DNA of 64,000 nucleotides, from contig JAQGDQ010002370.1 in assembly GCA_030141605.1 (NCBI GenBank), positions 151,167-215,166 of the forward strand, in the 5' to 3' direction. Source of the DNA: Tubiluchus corallicola. Its lineage: Eukaryota > Priapulida > Priapulimorpha > Priapulimorphida > Tubiluchidae. A program made the translations under genes and the position numbers. The notes under the pieces were generated by a model. The model ran no database searches. It was not told the DNA's origin and saw nothing but the letters and a program-made list of their open reading frames with translations. This document shows, one piece after another, positions 28,306 through 46,600 of this stretch. Numbering within the stretch: position 1 is the first letter of the stretch; each line of letters opens with the position of its first letter.

Positions 28306-28605
28306 CAAAGTATTGCATAAAATACCATACTGATCAACGATGATGTAATTTTAGTATTGAATATATCTCTTTTCCTTTAGTTAGTTAAAATGACTTGATT
28401 TAATAATGACAGTTTTGTGAACAACTTGTGAATATCGTCAACTATGCTAAATTTAGTAGAATGCTTACTGTTAAAAGTATTACATAAACTTCATATCAGT
28501 CAATGATTTTGCAATTTCAGTATTGAAGTCTCTTCCCTATTTAATATTTTGCATGTTAATTGTTGAACAATGACAGTTTTTCTTAAGTTTGTGGATATTT
28601 TTCAA
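28306..28605. repeat. Diverged tandem duplication in the beta-tubulin 1 3' UTR
   Basis: Unit 1 starts at about 28307 and unit 2 at about 28474. They share, in order, AAGTATTRCATAAA, a TGTAATTT/TGCAATTT block followed by AGTATTGAA, then TCTCTT, AATGACAGTTTT and a GTGRATAT block. The unit is about 165 bp. Confidence 0.75.
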
Positions 28606-28611
28606 AATAAA
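28606..28611 (+). promoter_or_regulatory. Probable poly(A) signal of beta-tubulin 1
   Basis: AATAAA 357 bp after the stop codon, the first canonical hexamer downstream. Confidence 0.55.
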
Positions 28612-29394
28612 TGTTGTTATATGCATACAAAGCAAACTTTGGTTTAGTATTTTAGCTCAAATGGTAAATATATACCTCATCAATACGTGATAAGCATCGT
28701 TTTCAATTTCGTTGTCATCTGAATGATCAATAATGAAAGATCCAGGACCCGAGTTTCTGAATTTTTAAATTGAGATAGAAACTTCTTATTTTCTGAGCTT
28801 TGTTCACAGAAGTACCATTATAATGACGTATACAAACAAGCTTTTTCAGTGCAAGGGGCGGTTTTGCTGCTACGGTAAATATGTTGTATTCATGTAATGA
28901 TTACTTGGCGTGTATACTAAATATTCGTCCAGGCATCTTTATTATCATATACGAGTTGCATGTTTTCACGCAAAATTAAATTAAGCAAATGCAATAAATT
29001 ATTATTACTGGGTTATTACACTGAACAAGAATCTAAAGCGTCCTTTCTAGTCTGTATACAGTCGCAAAGATGCATTCACATGAATCACGTTTTAACAGTA
29101 CAGTAAGTAACCTAACCACGCTGCAGGAGTCGATGACACATCCCTCATCTTTTTTTCTAACACGCATGCGTGCTGAAAGCGTCTGGCGTTCTCAGCAAAG
29201 CCATTTGGTCTTCGTCTGGCGTGGTAAATGGTAAATCCATAAGAAAGTAGTCCGGTGCAGTAGTAAAAAGGGTGGGTTTTTGAAACCTGGCTGCATAACA
29301 CATTGGTGAAGCTGGGAGAAGTGGTGCGAACAAGAAAAAGGGCTTGCGTGCTGATCCATAGCATTTGAAGTTTTTTTTTATCAAACAAAACAAA
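28612..29394. other. Short interval between tandem beta-tubulin genes
   Basis: Probably holds the promoter of beta-tubulin 2. A perfect 12-bp palindrome CACGCATGCGTG (29161-29172), similar to an NRF-1 site, lies 223 bp before the ATG. A reversed CCAAT box (ATTGG, 29302-29306; ACCAATG on the minus strand) lies about 90 bp before it. Confidence 0.45.
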
Positions 29395-34648
<5,254 letters not shown>

Positions 34649-34824
34649 AGTAATCTGCTTTACAATATTGACTGTTATTATTTTAACTAAGCTTTATTGC
34701 TCACCTGCACGAGTGACTGTTAATCAATTACGTTGCATTATATACCCAGGTATTTGTGAATATAAAAGTTTTAATATCAAGAATGAATGATCCTGTTATT
34801 TGTCAAAAATTTAACAATCTGGTT

Positions 34825-34830
34825 AATAAA
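34825..34830 (+). promoter_or_regulatory. Probable poly(A) signal of beta-tubulin 2
   Basis: AATAAA 177 bp after the stop codon. A second AATAAA at 35153-35158 could serve a longer 3' UTR. Confidence 0.5.
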
Positions 34831-35927
34831 GAATTCGCTATTTTTTGCAAATAATTTTGTGGTCATTAATAATTAAGGTGTAACTGATATTACAAAAAGT
34901 TAACTGTGTTGTAACTAGCCAAATATAATCGCTTATATATGTGTAGGCCTACGAATTATAAATGCTCTACACTGCCACTGGAATGTGTAGATTCGGAAGC
35001 AAAATTTGTGTAATGTTTCTAAGTGCTGTATATTTTCTGTAGTAAATGTTACGAAAGCAATTTCCGAAAATCAAAATGTTATGTAAGTGCGACTCGGTAA
35101 TGTTTGTTATACATTAATATACAACTCTTTAGTGTTAAGACTAAAGCTTTTCAATAAAAATACATATTTTTACATTGTTTGTGTCTTTTGATAATTTGCA
35201 ACCGTATGCATTTATGCATTTTTTAACCATAGCACTTTCATTTTCATGTTTCTTATGTTTCTTCTTGTTTTTGCCAAAAAAGTTTCAGTGATATGTTTTT
35301 ATTTTTACACTATTTTTATGATTTGTTCAAATAAACACAACGTGCTATTCAAATAGAAGATCTTTTCCGTTGCTTTACATCTCGTTGGTTTAGAGTTCAA
35401 TAAATTAATATTTTAGGCGTTCATTGACGATTGAAGAAACGAGGACAATAATAATGATGACAACGACGGTTACGATGGAGGTGGCAGTGGTAGTGGGTAA
35501 CGGCTGTGAAATAGTGTTGAGTCACTATACTAGGAAACTGAATAGTTGGCCTTTTTTATGTTGGGCGCTCTTTTTTATGTCTACGGTTTTTTTGTTTAAA
35601 TATGGCAAATTACTCAGATTGTATTCGTTACTTTTGGCATTATGGACATTATGGAAGTAAATTCATTTTACTTAAGTACGCTAAATTCATTAACTACGCT
35701 TATTTAGTTAGACCGTAATACGCCCTCCCCCCAAGAAAATATAGTTTGAGTGTAGTGAATCACCCAATTTGAGTGCAGTAGTTTTGTCAGATTATTTGGC
35801 TTCATTTGGATGTGAAATTATTAATTTATGTAGTTTAGACACAATAGATCACTTTGTTTCTGCTTCATAGACTTTGTGCTTAGAGTGTTAAAATCAGAAA
35901 TCACCGCAACAGCAGCAGACACACTTA
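34831..35927. other. Beta-tubulin 2 downstream flank
   Basis: AT-rich. The second AATAAA at 35153 may end a longer transcript. No gene was seen; the 35424-35660 open frame has no domain. Confidence 0.4.
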
Positions 35928-36647
35928 AGCCCATTTTACAGAGAAAACACGCGTCAAAATACCTTGATGGAAAAATTTCTTCCGGTATTACTCATGAAAA
36001 TGGAACATATTGCTTTCTATGACGCATTTCACACTGACGCCTCATGCAAAATTTTCTTCGTGGAATTTGTCATGAGGAATTCTACCGCCAGCTAGAAACC
36101 ATGCGTCCTCTTCACGAGGAAAGTTGCCACATGGTAAAGTTGCCGTACGCTAGATCTTCGTGAAGTTTTGTGAGGATTCCTCGGGGAATTAAAACTAAAG
36201 TTTAACAACTCAGTTACTTCTTTTTGGTTTAACGAACAACAATTAACATACTTCAGCATAAAATTATAAGATCTTACCCCTCTTTTAACATAAAGACGAT
36301 TTTATGTTTTATTAATGCAACGGCGATGGCTATATTCGTGAAAAAGAAAAATGACACACGCACATATTTATTTAACATGTTTTTAGACGTTGAAATTGAT
36401 AGTAGAACTTTTTAAAAAAAAACAAGCTCATCTCTCGCTGTCCATGATGACGAGCGATACTACAAGCCCGCAACACGGTCCAAGGAGCTGTAGCTATTTG
36501 GACGCGCATTAAAAAATCGCTCTGTTTCATTGTGCAAAGGACTTTCTTGCTGCATGGCATTTCGAGAAAAAGTCGGAAATCATCTGAATATTTTCTGACA
36601 CCAATTCCATGCATAATTTTCCTTGCGTTCTCGCGGTGAAATTGGCC
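35928..36647. mobile_element. Candidate Harbinger/PIF-like MITE flanked by TTA
   Basis: The left end AGCCCATTTTACAGAGAAAA and the reverse complement of the right end GGCCAATTTCACCGCGAGAA agree at roughly 70% over the first 23 positions. Both ends are flanked by TTA (35925-35927 and 36648-36650), the typical PIF/Harbinger target duplication. The interior lacks a recognisable transposase. Diverged terminal repeats keep this tentative. Confidence 0.4.
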
Positions 36648-36880
36648 TTAGATACTATAAACAGGACAAAGTACCTTTCACTCAGAGTAAATAAAAAAGT
36701 AACTAGACCTTGTTTATGACAGAGTCAGCATTATGACCAAAACTGCGACTGCTGATTGTGAAAATTTTTTGCTGACTTGATTATTGTCTCGAGATTATAA
36801 TTTTGCTATTGCTGAATTCTCCGTGCTTGATTACATAGGAAGTCCATTTTGTTGCAATGCCATTTTAACACTGTCGCCGT

Positions 36881-37560
36881 AGCCATGTGACCTCGTTACG
36901 CCCACTTTTCGAAAATGCTTAGTACACATATACGCTCGACCGACTACCCATACGTGCAATAACGTGGGCGTCTAGTCCAATATTGTAAGTGGTGTTGAGT
37001 GGCAAAGTCATTTGCCCTAATTTTCACATTTTGGGTCCTGCCCCTGTGATCTTTGTCCTAGAATTCGCCATTCTTGCACTGTTTTCTGCCTACCTATATT
37101 AAGCGCCTACCCTGCAAGTTTCGTAATTCAAGGTCTTATGGAGTTAACTAGGCCACATGTTAATACTTTCGCCCATGTCACGTGACTAGATCACGCCCGC
37201 TTTTGGAAAATCCTTTTCGAACTATATGCACATCTATTCCCTCCTCCTGCCTAGCCACGCATGTATAAATATTGACTCCTAGTCCAATACTGTAAGAGGA
37301 GTTGATCGACAAAACGATTTCACATTTTGGCTCCTAATTCAGAACTTTCCTAGACTCCAATTTCCGAAAAATACTTAGTGCACCGACAGGACCTAAATAT
37401 CTGTGAAAAAAATTTTGAATTTAACTCAAGGAATTGAGCGACAAAGGAAAACTGTCCGATGTCCAGCGTCCGTGACCCTTTGATCCGAGGTCACCGATCA
37501 CTATACTAGTGATAGTCCTCCATCCTCAGGTGTCTACCCTGCAAGTTTCGTGACTCTAGC
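36881..37560. repeat. Degenerate direct-repeat array (about 290 bp unit, two to three copies)
   Basis: Copy A (from about 36881) and copy B (from about 37171) share CACGTGA-like starts, ACGCCCRCTTTT with GAAAAT, CTAGTCCAATAYTGTAAG, GTTGAnnGRCAAA and TTTCACATTTTGG in order. A partial third copy starts near 37352. The 18-mer CTACCCTGCAAGTTTCGT occurs at about 37107 and again at about 37534. Family unknown. Confidence 0.65.
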
Positions 37561-37622
37561 TGTTTTAGTTTTAAAAATTAAGATTTCAAAATTAAGGAAA
37601 TAGTAAACAGTTGATTTCCAAT

Positions 37623-37647
37623 AAGATTCTGCTATATGCAGAATCTT
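37623..37647. repeat. Perfect 10-bp inverted repeat with 5-nt loop
   Basis: AAGATTCTGC, then TATAT, then GCAGAATCTT, read directly. Confidence 0.85.
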
Positions 37648-40600
37648 TTAAGATTAAAATTACAGATGGCGCCACGGTGAGGCGCAGATCCATGAAACCA
37701 AATTTTGGAGATGGGGAGAGTTGGCTTAGATCCCCTTGAAGCGGCGCAGTACAGGGAAGTCTTGGCTACTGTAATGCAAGTGTTATTTCAAAAAAATAAA
37801 ATAAAAAAATTAATTAAATTAAAATCAATAACGATTGCAAGATTTTATATTTTTTGCAAGCGCTATGAACTCTTTATGATTAACTCTACAGTTTTAATTA
37901 AAACATAACATTGATGATAACAGGCTGATAGCTTCATGGTCCATAAATAAACAAATAAACAACAATTTCGTGATACGTGTTAATTTTCCATTTATCGCAC
38001 AGTTTTAGGAAAATTGAATTTTTGACTCTATGACTTGTTGCACAACCATTTAAACTACAACTAATATGATTAAAATCACACAACGACCTGAAGTGATTAG
38101 TTTTTGTAAAATAACATATATATTTGTTCTGCTAAATAATATTTTAACTAGCAGCGTATTATATTTTATCTAATTTTCTAGTGCAATAATAAAATGCTGG
38201 CAGCTTTGTTTCGAAGTACGCCAGTAAATAATTTATGAATAATTTTACTCCATAGGCCTGATATAAATATGACAAAGGCATAAATGAGCTTATGTGGTTC
38301 CTCAATAATCCACCAAACAATGAATTCACCAAGTTTGGTAAGGCTTGCTTGAATGCCTCATTAAGTCTGCCACGCGTCCATGCCGATGCCTTTGTGCTCA
38401 GCCGCGTCGATCAGGGCTTATTTTTTCATATGATTGAATGCAGCTCTAAGCGACGCCAAGTTAGGCAGTCAAAATAAAAAGCCAGTTTTAGTCCCAGCAG
38501 TGCTTTTCAGTGAAGATAGTCTTGGACCAACACTGTTGCTAAGAGTTTATTATGAAAATTATACTCGCTTTTGCTGTTGCAGATTTATCAGGGACTGTAA
38601 TTAAATTATTTTAATGTTATCTTTATTATCAGCAGTAGGTAATACTAATACCTATTAGTATTATTAATATTACTATAGTACATGTATTTACTATTATGTA
38701 AATTTAATTTGCATAATAAGAAATCATCATAATTACTCAACATATTTTTTGTTTCTATTATGAAGTGTGCATATCAGATTGTCAGGAGAATAATTGTCAG
38801 TATCAGGAAATGTACTACATGGTATCCGGTTCTTTTTAGTTTTGTTTGATTATAACTTTCCTACGAGAATTCTCTATGGCGTCTATTGTTACGACAGCAG
38901 CTGCTGGTCCTAGAATTCATAGCGTGCAGAGTTGGCGTCTGTAAACCATTTGTTATTTTTGGCATGCATAATGTATTAGTGTGTACGACACACAATGTTT
39001 TACAGCTCTGTTCTGTATCATTGACATTAATTTGATAAATAAATGGCTAATTCAATGTAGAATTGTTTGAAAAGTCTACGTTGTGTTTGATATGTATGCA
39101 GTGGCAAGAAAATGATTCTAATAACTGCATAATATAGAATAAATATAGAATTTATTTATTGGTATATACAGTAGAATGACATATGTAGAAGAACAATACA
39201 ACAGCATTAAATAAGCACAGAAGTTTATTACATGAGACATATACATAATATACACATACTTTATAATACAAGGTAGGCAAGTTGGCTTGCATAAAAATTG
39301 TTTGACTGTGGTGTGTTAAAATTATTTTCCTTCTGTAGTACAAATCCAGAAATAGGCGTTTTGTGGTGTATGTCGTATGTGTGAGGCTGAATAATTATGT
39401 TGATATGCAGCAGGTTCTGATTTTCTAGTTAAGCACCAAAAATGAGTGATTACGCTTGATTACGTAACCTCAAAATTATGTTATGTTGTACTTTATTAAA
39501 GTACACATTTCATTTTACCACCTTTTGCTTTCCTAAAGATTCTAAAGTTTACTGGTACTTTATGTCTAAGATTCGAAGCTGCCGCTGCCCGTAATAAGGA
39601 TGTCAGTAAGTGCCCCTAGCCGGTGAGAACGTGCGCAGCTAATAACGATCTGCGTAGCCAAGGTGCACGAAGCGGGAATCACTGTGATTGATGCTGTGAG
39701 CTGAGAGAGGCGATTGATCTTCACCGGTGACGTAGATGGTTGCAACTATACTATGTGACTATAGATGTGGTACATGTACTAGAGTGCGCATTGGGTAGCG
39801 TAAACATGCTGAGAAAAGCGGGAAACTAATTTACGTAAGACTTTGATATCTCCGTGGAATTTTATACGATGAAGGCAATCTCATTGTTGTGGTAAGCCTA
39901 GTTTAGTCTGTTATTAATTCATGCACGAGTATTGCATCGTCAAGATGCTACGTCTTGCAATGTATGATATACGGATCAAGCAGATTAATATATAAAATGC
40001 AGTTCGATTTTGCAGTTTTTTTTACCAATAACTTGCACTTTGCATTGCGTTAAGAAAATATGAAAGAATATTATTTTATGCATTTTTTGTACGTGCATGC
40101 CATTATATTATATGAACCAGTTATTAAGTTGTTTTTGACATGTTTTAGCAATTTTATTCCAACATCGTGTTTGACTTTAAATTGTTAATGTGTGAGAGCC
40201 TATACATTCACTGATGAATGTTGAATACTAGCTAACGTACTTTATTTTTATTTTTGAAAACGTTTATAAAGATAACTTTTAAGCTAATGTAAAACAGCTG
40301 ACACAGTTAGTTTACAAAAAGTTCTGTCAACATATTGAAACAGAAAAACCTTAGGTGTGAGAAAATCAAGAGAAATGAGCTAATTGAATAATTGAATTAA
40401 ACACACAAATTATAAAGACAAGTGACGAGGTCGTCTATAGAAAATTCAGAGGTTCGCGTCCGAGTTATAGTTATTATATGAAATAAATAGTTACGATGCA
40501 TTTTATTATATTTACCTTTCTGTCATTCTTTCTTAAAAGCAATGTTTAACTTAGCAGTGAAAAAGACTTGCCTAATTACCATTTTGGAAACTAAATTTTC

Positions 40601-43600
40601 GGTTATGTTGAATGGTGACACATTGCGTTGAATCTAGACCTAAAATGTCTGAATGTCATACACAGTGTTAATGTAGTCATTATAGGTAGCCACATGGTGG
40701 CGATGATAATAAGGGCTAATCAAGTACATATTAGCAGCTAAATGCAGTTATGGCAATCACACAGAAACAATTGGATTACGATTATTTAGGCGAGATACAC
40801 ACATGGTTGTATTGTTTGCCAATACTTAAGCTTGACTGAGTCAGAAGAACGGTATCTAAATTAAATCTAGTCTAAGCTACTTAAAAGTAAAGCGATAGGT
40901 GAGATAATGGAGTAACTTAGGCTCTGCCTCTTTTGTAACCGTGGAATTCTTTAGTCTATGAGTCATAATATACCGCGTTGTTTTAACCTGTGCTTAATTA
41001 TTTTCCAATCAGATGGTGCAAAAAGTATAGCCACATACAGTTGGTTGACTGTTAAGTAATGAAGAAATGATGCGCCATTTTGTTCTTAATTAAGGCCACA
41101 TTCAAGCCAGTAACAAGTCACTATTCCGATGGTGTCAGTTATGGACACCACTGAAGGGCATAAAGACTTTAGTACAGTTCACGTATTTTACGTAAGGTTC
41201 AGATAAGTTCCCTAAAAACTTCACAACTAACTTCGTTTAAAAACTTGTACCGTCTCCTTAAATATCTGATTTCTGTAACGATTACAAATTTTTTTGTGAG
41301 TATTGACTGCCAGGGACAAAATTAACAGAAGTGCAGGGCTTCCCTATTCTTGTTTACGTGGAGCAGCAGTGCTGTTCTTATCTGTCAGTCTCTTTGTTGT
41401 GGCAATGTACAGCTCTATCTAACTTCGTCCAGCAGATACGAGCAGAAATAATGCTAACTGTGGATCCCCGTAGTATAACCATTGATCAACTTTCCACACG
41501 AAAGCGTCTAATTTGGCCTAAGGACGGTTAAATTGTGGGATGAATGTTTATAGTACAAATAAAGAGCCTGGCGTGGGGCAATGCAATGCATTTAGCAAGA
41601 GGGCAACATAATGAGGGGAAGATAAACAATTCCTGTTACCCCCAGGCGATCTGTCCTGCGTCTCAAATTCTTTTGTATGCAAATGCCTTTGTATTAAATT
41701 AACGCTTTCAATTTGAAGATGCTTTTGGTAGAAGCAAAAAAAAACAAGTAACGTGACACTGTATTCTGTTTTTGGATTTTGGTGGATTGGGACTTCAGGC
41801 ACTTGATAATTTGGTTGAATATCATAACGAGTCGCATACCTTGAGCTTCCAGCATTATGTAAAATGGATAACATGCTCACTGCTCAGATATTTTTCATAC
41901 GTATCTGCATCTGCCAATATTCAATTTAGAAAATAAAAAATAAAGCAGATTTCCTTCACAGACGGCAGTAGCTTTACGTTGTGCTGCACAGGCTCCCCAC
42001 GCTCGGTTTATTAATGCAAATTACGAAGCTTCTGAAAAAAGTTTGCTTTAACTTCTTCTTCATGTGTGCAGAGTTATTTTGCCTTACCATCTTATATTTT
42101 TTCTTCCAAAAAACCAATATAATGACTTTACGTGCTTTGAGCGATTATTGCATAAAATGAATGCATTTCTCGTAGAAAACCTGCGCGCAAAATCGATTCT
42201 GCTGTTCATTAGCTTCGTAGATTAATGCACAAATGTCAGTTATTATACCCACTTACTTGTACAGTTCCATTGTACGCTGCTTGGTCAGTCTGACCCGTAT
42301 AGTAAATCATAGGCAGAGGACTTCCGATGTAACATCGGCGTTATACAACCTTCCCAAGGTCACAGGAGGGGGTGTAATAACCAATTATCTTTCTTTATGA
42401 AGCCATCCAGCCTGTCAAGTGCATAGATGATGAAAGAATTTCGCAATGTTTGGGTTGTAGAAGCAGGTGTAAATGCATGGTGGAAGAGGCAAGAGTGCTC
42501 CTAGAGCACTTGGGAGTGCCGATAAAAATCATTTATAGCTCCTTAACAAAGTCAGTAGTGCTCTTGCAGCCTGCAGCAATCTCATACTTACGCATCTCCA
42601 AATACGTTGACCTATTATCTGAAAATAGTTATTGTATAGAGGGTAGTGATTTTGCAAATACAAGAACTGCTTAAAATTTTGTACCAAAATCTGTTGAATC
42701 TGAAACATGTAGCTACATTTTGTAAATTCTTTAAATATTTTAACGGGTTTACAGCGTGCGGAAAAAACAGTGTTTTAGCCACTTTCGTCAGTTCTTATAA
42801 CACAGTACCATTTTCGTTACCGCTTATTTTCACTGAAAACGATTTTTGCTTAATAATAAATAATGAACCGATGAACAAAGTTGATCAGTCTCGTGTGTAT
42901 TTATTATTGACGATTGCCATTTATTGTTTATCTTTGTAAAGAAAGCGCTTAGGATTTGAGATCTAATGGGACATAATGGATGAGCTTGATAAAAGCTGCA
43001 AATACTTTACTCAGCGAAGATAATTTATAAGATACTTTCAGACGTTTATTGTACGCCGTATCTGCAACAGTTCTCACATGCTCAGATTTTCACTTTCGCA
43101 AAAATCACCAAACATCCATGTGTCACATTTATGTGCAATTATGATGAATTCACTGGAGTGTTCTAATTGATAAAAATTAACCAATATTTATGCTTGTGAC
43201 ATCAAGTAATATAGGCCTCCGTTAAAGTTATAACTTTTAGGTTCGCTTCCTCAAATTCTCTCAGGTTGTTTAATTCATAATAAACTCTATTGTTCTCAAG
43301 GCAGGCCATTCATTCACTTGGTTACACTATGTGGCATTAATGAGACTTTCTAAGATTACAGATTGTGAGGTTACGGCAGTTGTAACTACAAGAAGATAGC
43401 TATAGTTAGCTAGGTAATTAGTATTTAACTAAGTATCACAGAAGATTGCCAGTCATGAGATGAGAATGTGCCAAAACTTGTATTTTGTTGGTCATTATTT
43501 AGGTGATTTATATTTTCTCTGGTTTAGAAAACATTAAATGATTCTCATTAAATAAGTTAACGATAACTGGTTTGAGTGTATAAGTATTGTAATTACATAT

Positions 43601-46600
43601 TACATTGATAGTTGTGATAATTTATATTGATGCTGTAGTAGTCTTATATTATATCTTCTCATGCCTGCTTATACCATGCACCGTGCGTGTTTGCATTGTG
43701 CTCAGAGAAATTTGTACAAATACGTGTGGTACAAGCATGCTTTCTGTTTGAAGCAAAGACAACTTCTATGGATTTTATCCGCCAGTCTTGTCCATAAAAG
43801 GAAAGATGCGTTAGTCGGTGCGGTGTAGACAAAGGCTATATGGTACTATCTGTACAGGCTCTTGCTGATAATTATGGTAATAGAGATATAGCGCTGGGAT
43901 CCTGTCATATGCTAACTATTCATCTCTCTGCTTAGCAATATGCACGGACAATTGGCAAACAATGATTAGTGATTTTATGACAGGACGCTTTCAAAGCTGG
44001 AAATGAGTGTAAACCTCCACTGATCGATGTTGGAAGAGTGTTGCTGGAAAGCCCTGTGTAAACAAAGGGTTGTCATTTTAACCACAGAGTGTGTTCTAAC
44101 GAGCTGGGAGTCTATTATTAAACAGTTTCAGCTTAATTTTAAAATTCCGCACAGCCGATCGTGTTTTGTGCAAAATACATGAATAGGAAACATTGGGATG
44201 TGCTACTTAAATTTGAGTAAGTATGGTTTTTGGAGCTGACTGTATACGTTTTAGGCACATTTTTTTTTTGTGAAACTAGGAATTTTACATCCACGTGACT
44301 AAAGAAACAAGATGTATACTATATATAGCTACATATTTAGCTAGTGCCAGAAAAATGATCGAACCCAACCTGCTTCTTGGCACAATTCTGATTATAACAA
44401 AGTTACATCCTGTATAAGACGCGATGCATCAGCTTTAGATATTTCATGTATCTCGAAGTCATCCCTAGGTGTTTAAGAACGATTATCCAATGATACCATC
44501 TTTCTTATGTGTTTTCTTTGAACAAGCATGTAGCTTAAGCTTCACAAATCGTTACTGTCCGAGTGCAGGGCGTTTCACAGAGACAGTACAGATGAAAGTA
44601 TTAATTATGTCGTATATGGTGTGGCTTTAAACTTAGCATATTAATTATAATTTGATGTTTCACATGCATAGCGAGAATAACTCATTAATCATTCTTTGCA
44701 AATCCATGGATTCGCTAATAAAGTTCCTAGTTCTTACCAGAATAATGTAAAAAATATTTTGAGCTTCTTTCTAATTATTTTTCATTAAAAAATCTTTATC
44801 ACGCTACTTGTTATGCTTAAAATGATAATTGTACACTGCGAACATAGCCACTGTATTATGTAAACTCATCGATAATAAATTTTATGTACAATATGCGTCG
44901 TCCTAACTTGGCTTCCTTAATACTCTTTATAAGCTGGCTTCCCCAAGTGCTGTTGAATCCCATGGCTTCCCAAAGAGCTCCGCATGCCGGGGCACTTTAC
45001 GATTCTGATCATGTTACAGGGAGTGTGCAAACTGCTTTCTAGGTTATGTTACGGGTAACAACCCTAAAACAAGTAGCTGATTGAATCTTTCCTCACACGG
45101 TGAGTAGATAATGAATTGCAATTGCTGCCGCGAATGAGGTTGCTGGGATAATAAAATATGTTAATGATGCTACTGACACTAACATGATTGGAAAGTATCT
45201 TAAATCATTATATATTCACCAGTATGCCAGAAACATATTCGGTAACTTAGACCACCCTGCATCTAGTCAGCGATTAACTACCATCAAACTACTTTGGGCA
45301 AGCTATAGGCTAGCTTCAGTAAGGCTCCCATGACCTTGCCCCGCTCCATGTTAAATGATGTTTAATAATTTCAGTTGTTGTTTATTGTGTAACAAGTATA
45401 TATCTGAAAATCACACAGACGTTTTGTTACAAATATCCGGCAGTATGAACAGAGAAGTACTGAGTGAAATATTGTAGTGAAATCACAACGTTACTATTGT
45501 AAATAAAGCAACGTCATAGCTGTTTGTATGAAGTCGCAAAAAAGTTGTTTATGTTTTGGAAAGCAAAAATTTTAGTTGATTCAAAAACAAATGAAAATGA
45601 AGTGAAAATTCCACATATGAAAATACAACAGTAAGTACTAAAATTTTTGACATGTGATCCAAAATAATCGTGTTTACATTCAATTGAACCATTTTGTACA
45701 TTTAATTAAAATTACTTTCTCCTAAGGAAGAAAGAAAGTTTAAATATATAGCCCAAAAATCTTATATTACATACATATTTATATTACGTTACAGTTATAT
45801 TTCTTTACTTTACACTTGCTTATATGAAAGACGTGTGAATTTGGAGAATAATTTTCTTAATAATTCAAAATGTTCACGCTGGTAATTCAAATAATTCAAA
45901 CTGATAAAATTTCACTGTTGCACCATTGGCTCACCAAAAAACACGTTGTTGATCCTGTTGACGATATAAAGTAGTTTGCTTAAATAGCGATTAGTGCGCT
46001 ACGAATGTTCTAATTATGTTTTCAAATTTTACGCCGAAGTTTAAATTTACAAGTTCTACGCAGTGTTACTGCTAACGTAAGCAATAAGACAGCATCTAAG
46101 TGATACAGTATTTTAAGACGAACCTTATTTATGAAGAATTTTTTCTTGTCCTTTAATATCAAGTCAATTCAGTCTGTACTTTATGTCTAATAGTTGTCTA
46201 TTTTATTTGCAATTAGTTACTGGTCAGTCATCCTTGCTAACGGAGTATCGTATACCTTCCCATATTTTGTTAGTAGGCCTAAGGGGTGAAGTACAGTTTT
46301 GAAGAATAATTCACCAGAAATCACGTCCTGTAGCAAGCTTTAAAATGTGTAACATTGTTGCAGTCAGTATATTGAGCAACGAGTCTTATGTGTTGATAAA
46401 TTAATCCGGGAGGGGTTGAGATTTAACTTTGCAATTCATTTATTGACGTTCAAACAACTCTATTTCTTTGTATACATAGTTAAATTGCTGTAAATTGGAT
46501 AGTGACATTAGAGGGTCCTCAACTTCTTTGTTAAGCTATAAATATTTATAAGCCCGTGCACGAAGTCATGCAGTTTTTGAGGCAGGTCCATCGCATTAGC

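Noticed and set aside
36372-36614. 80-residue minus-strand frame inside the Harbinger-like candidate
   Set aside because: Considered as a transposase fragment, but it shows no HARBI1 or Myb-like motif.
41548-41880. 110-residue minus-strand frame in the gene-poor stretch
   Set aside because: No domain recognised, and codon composition is like that of the surrounding non-coding DNA.
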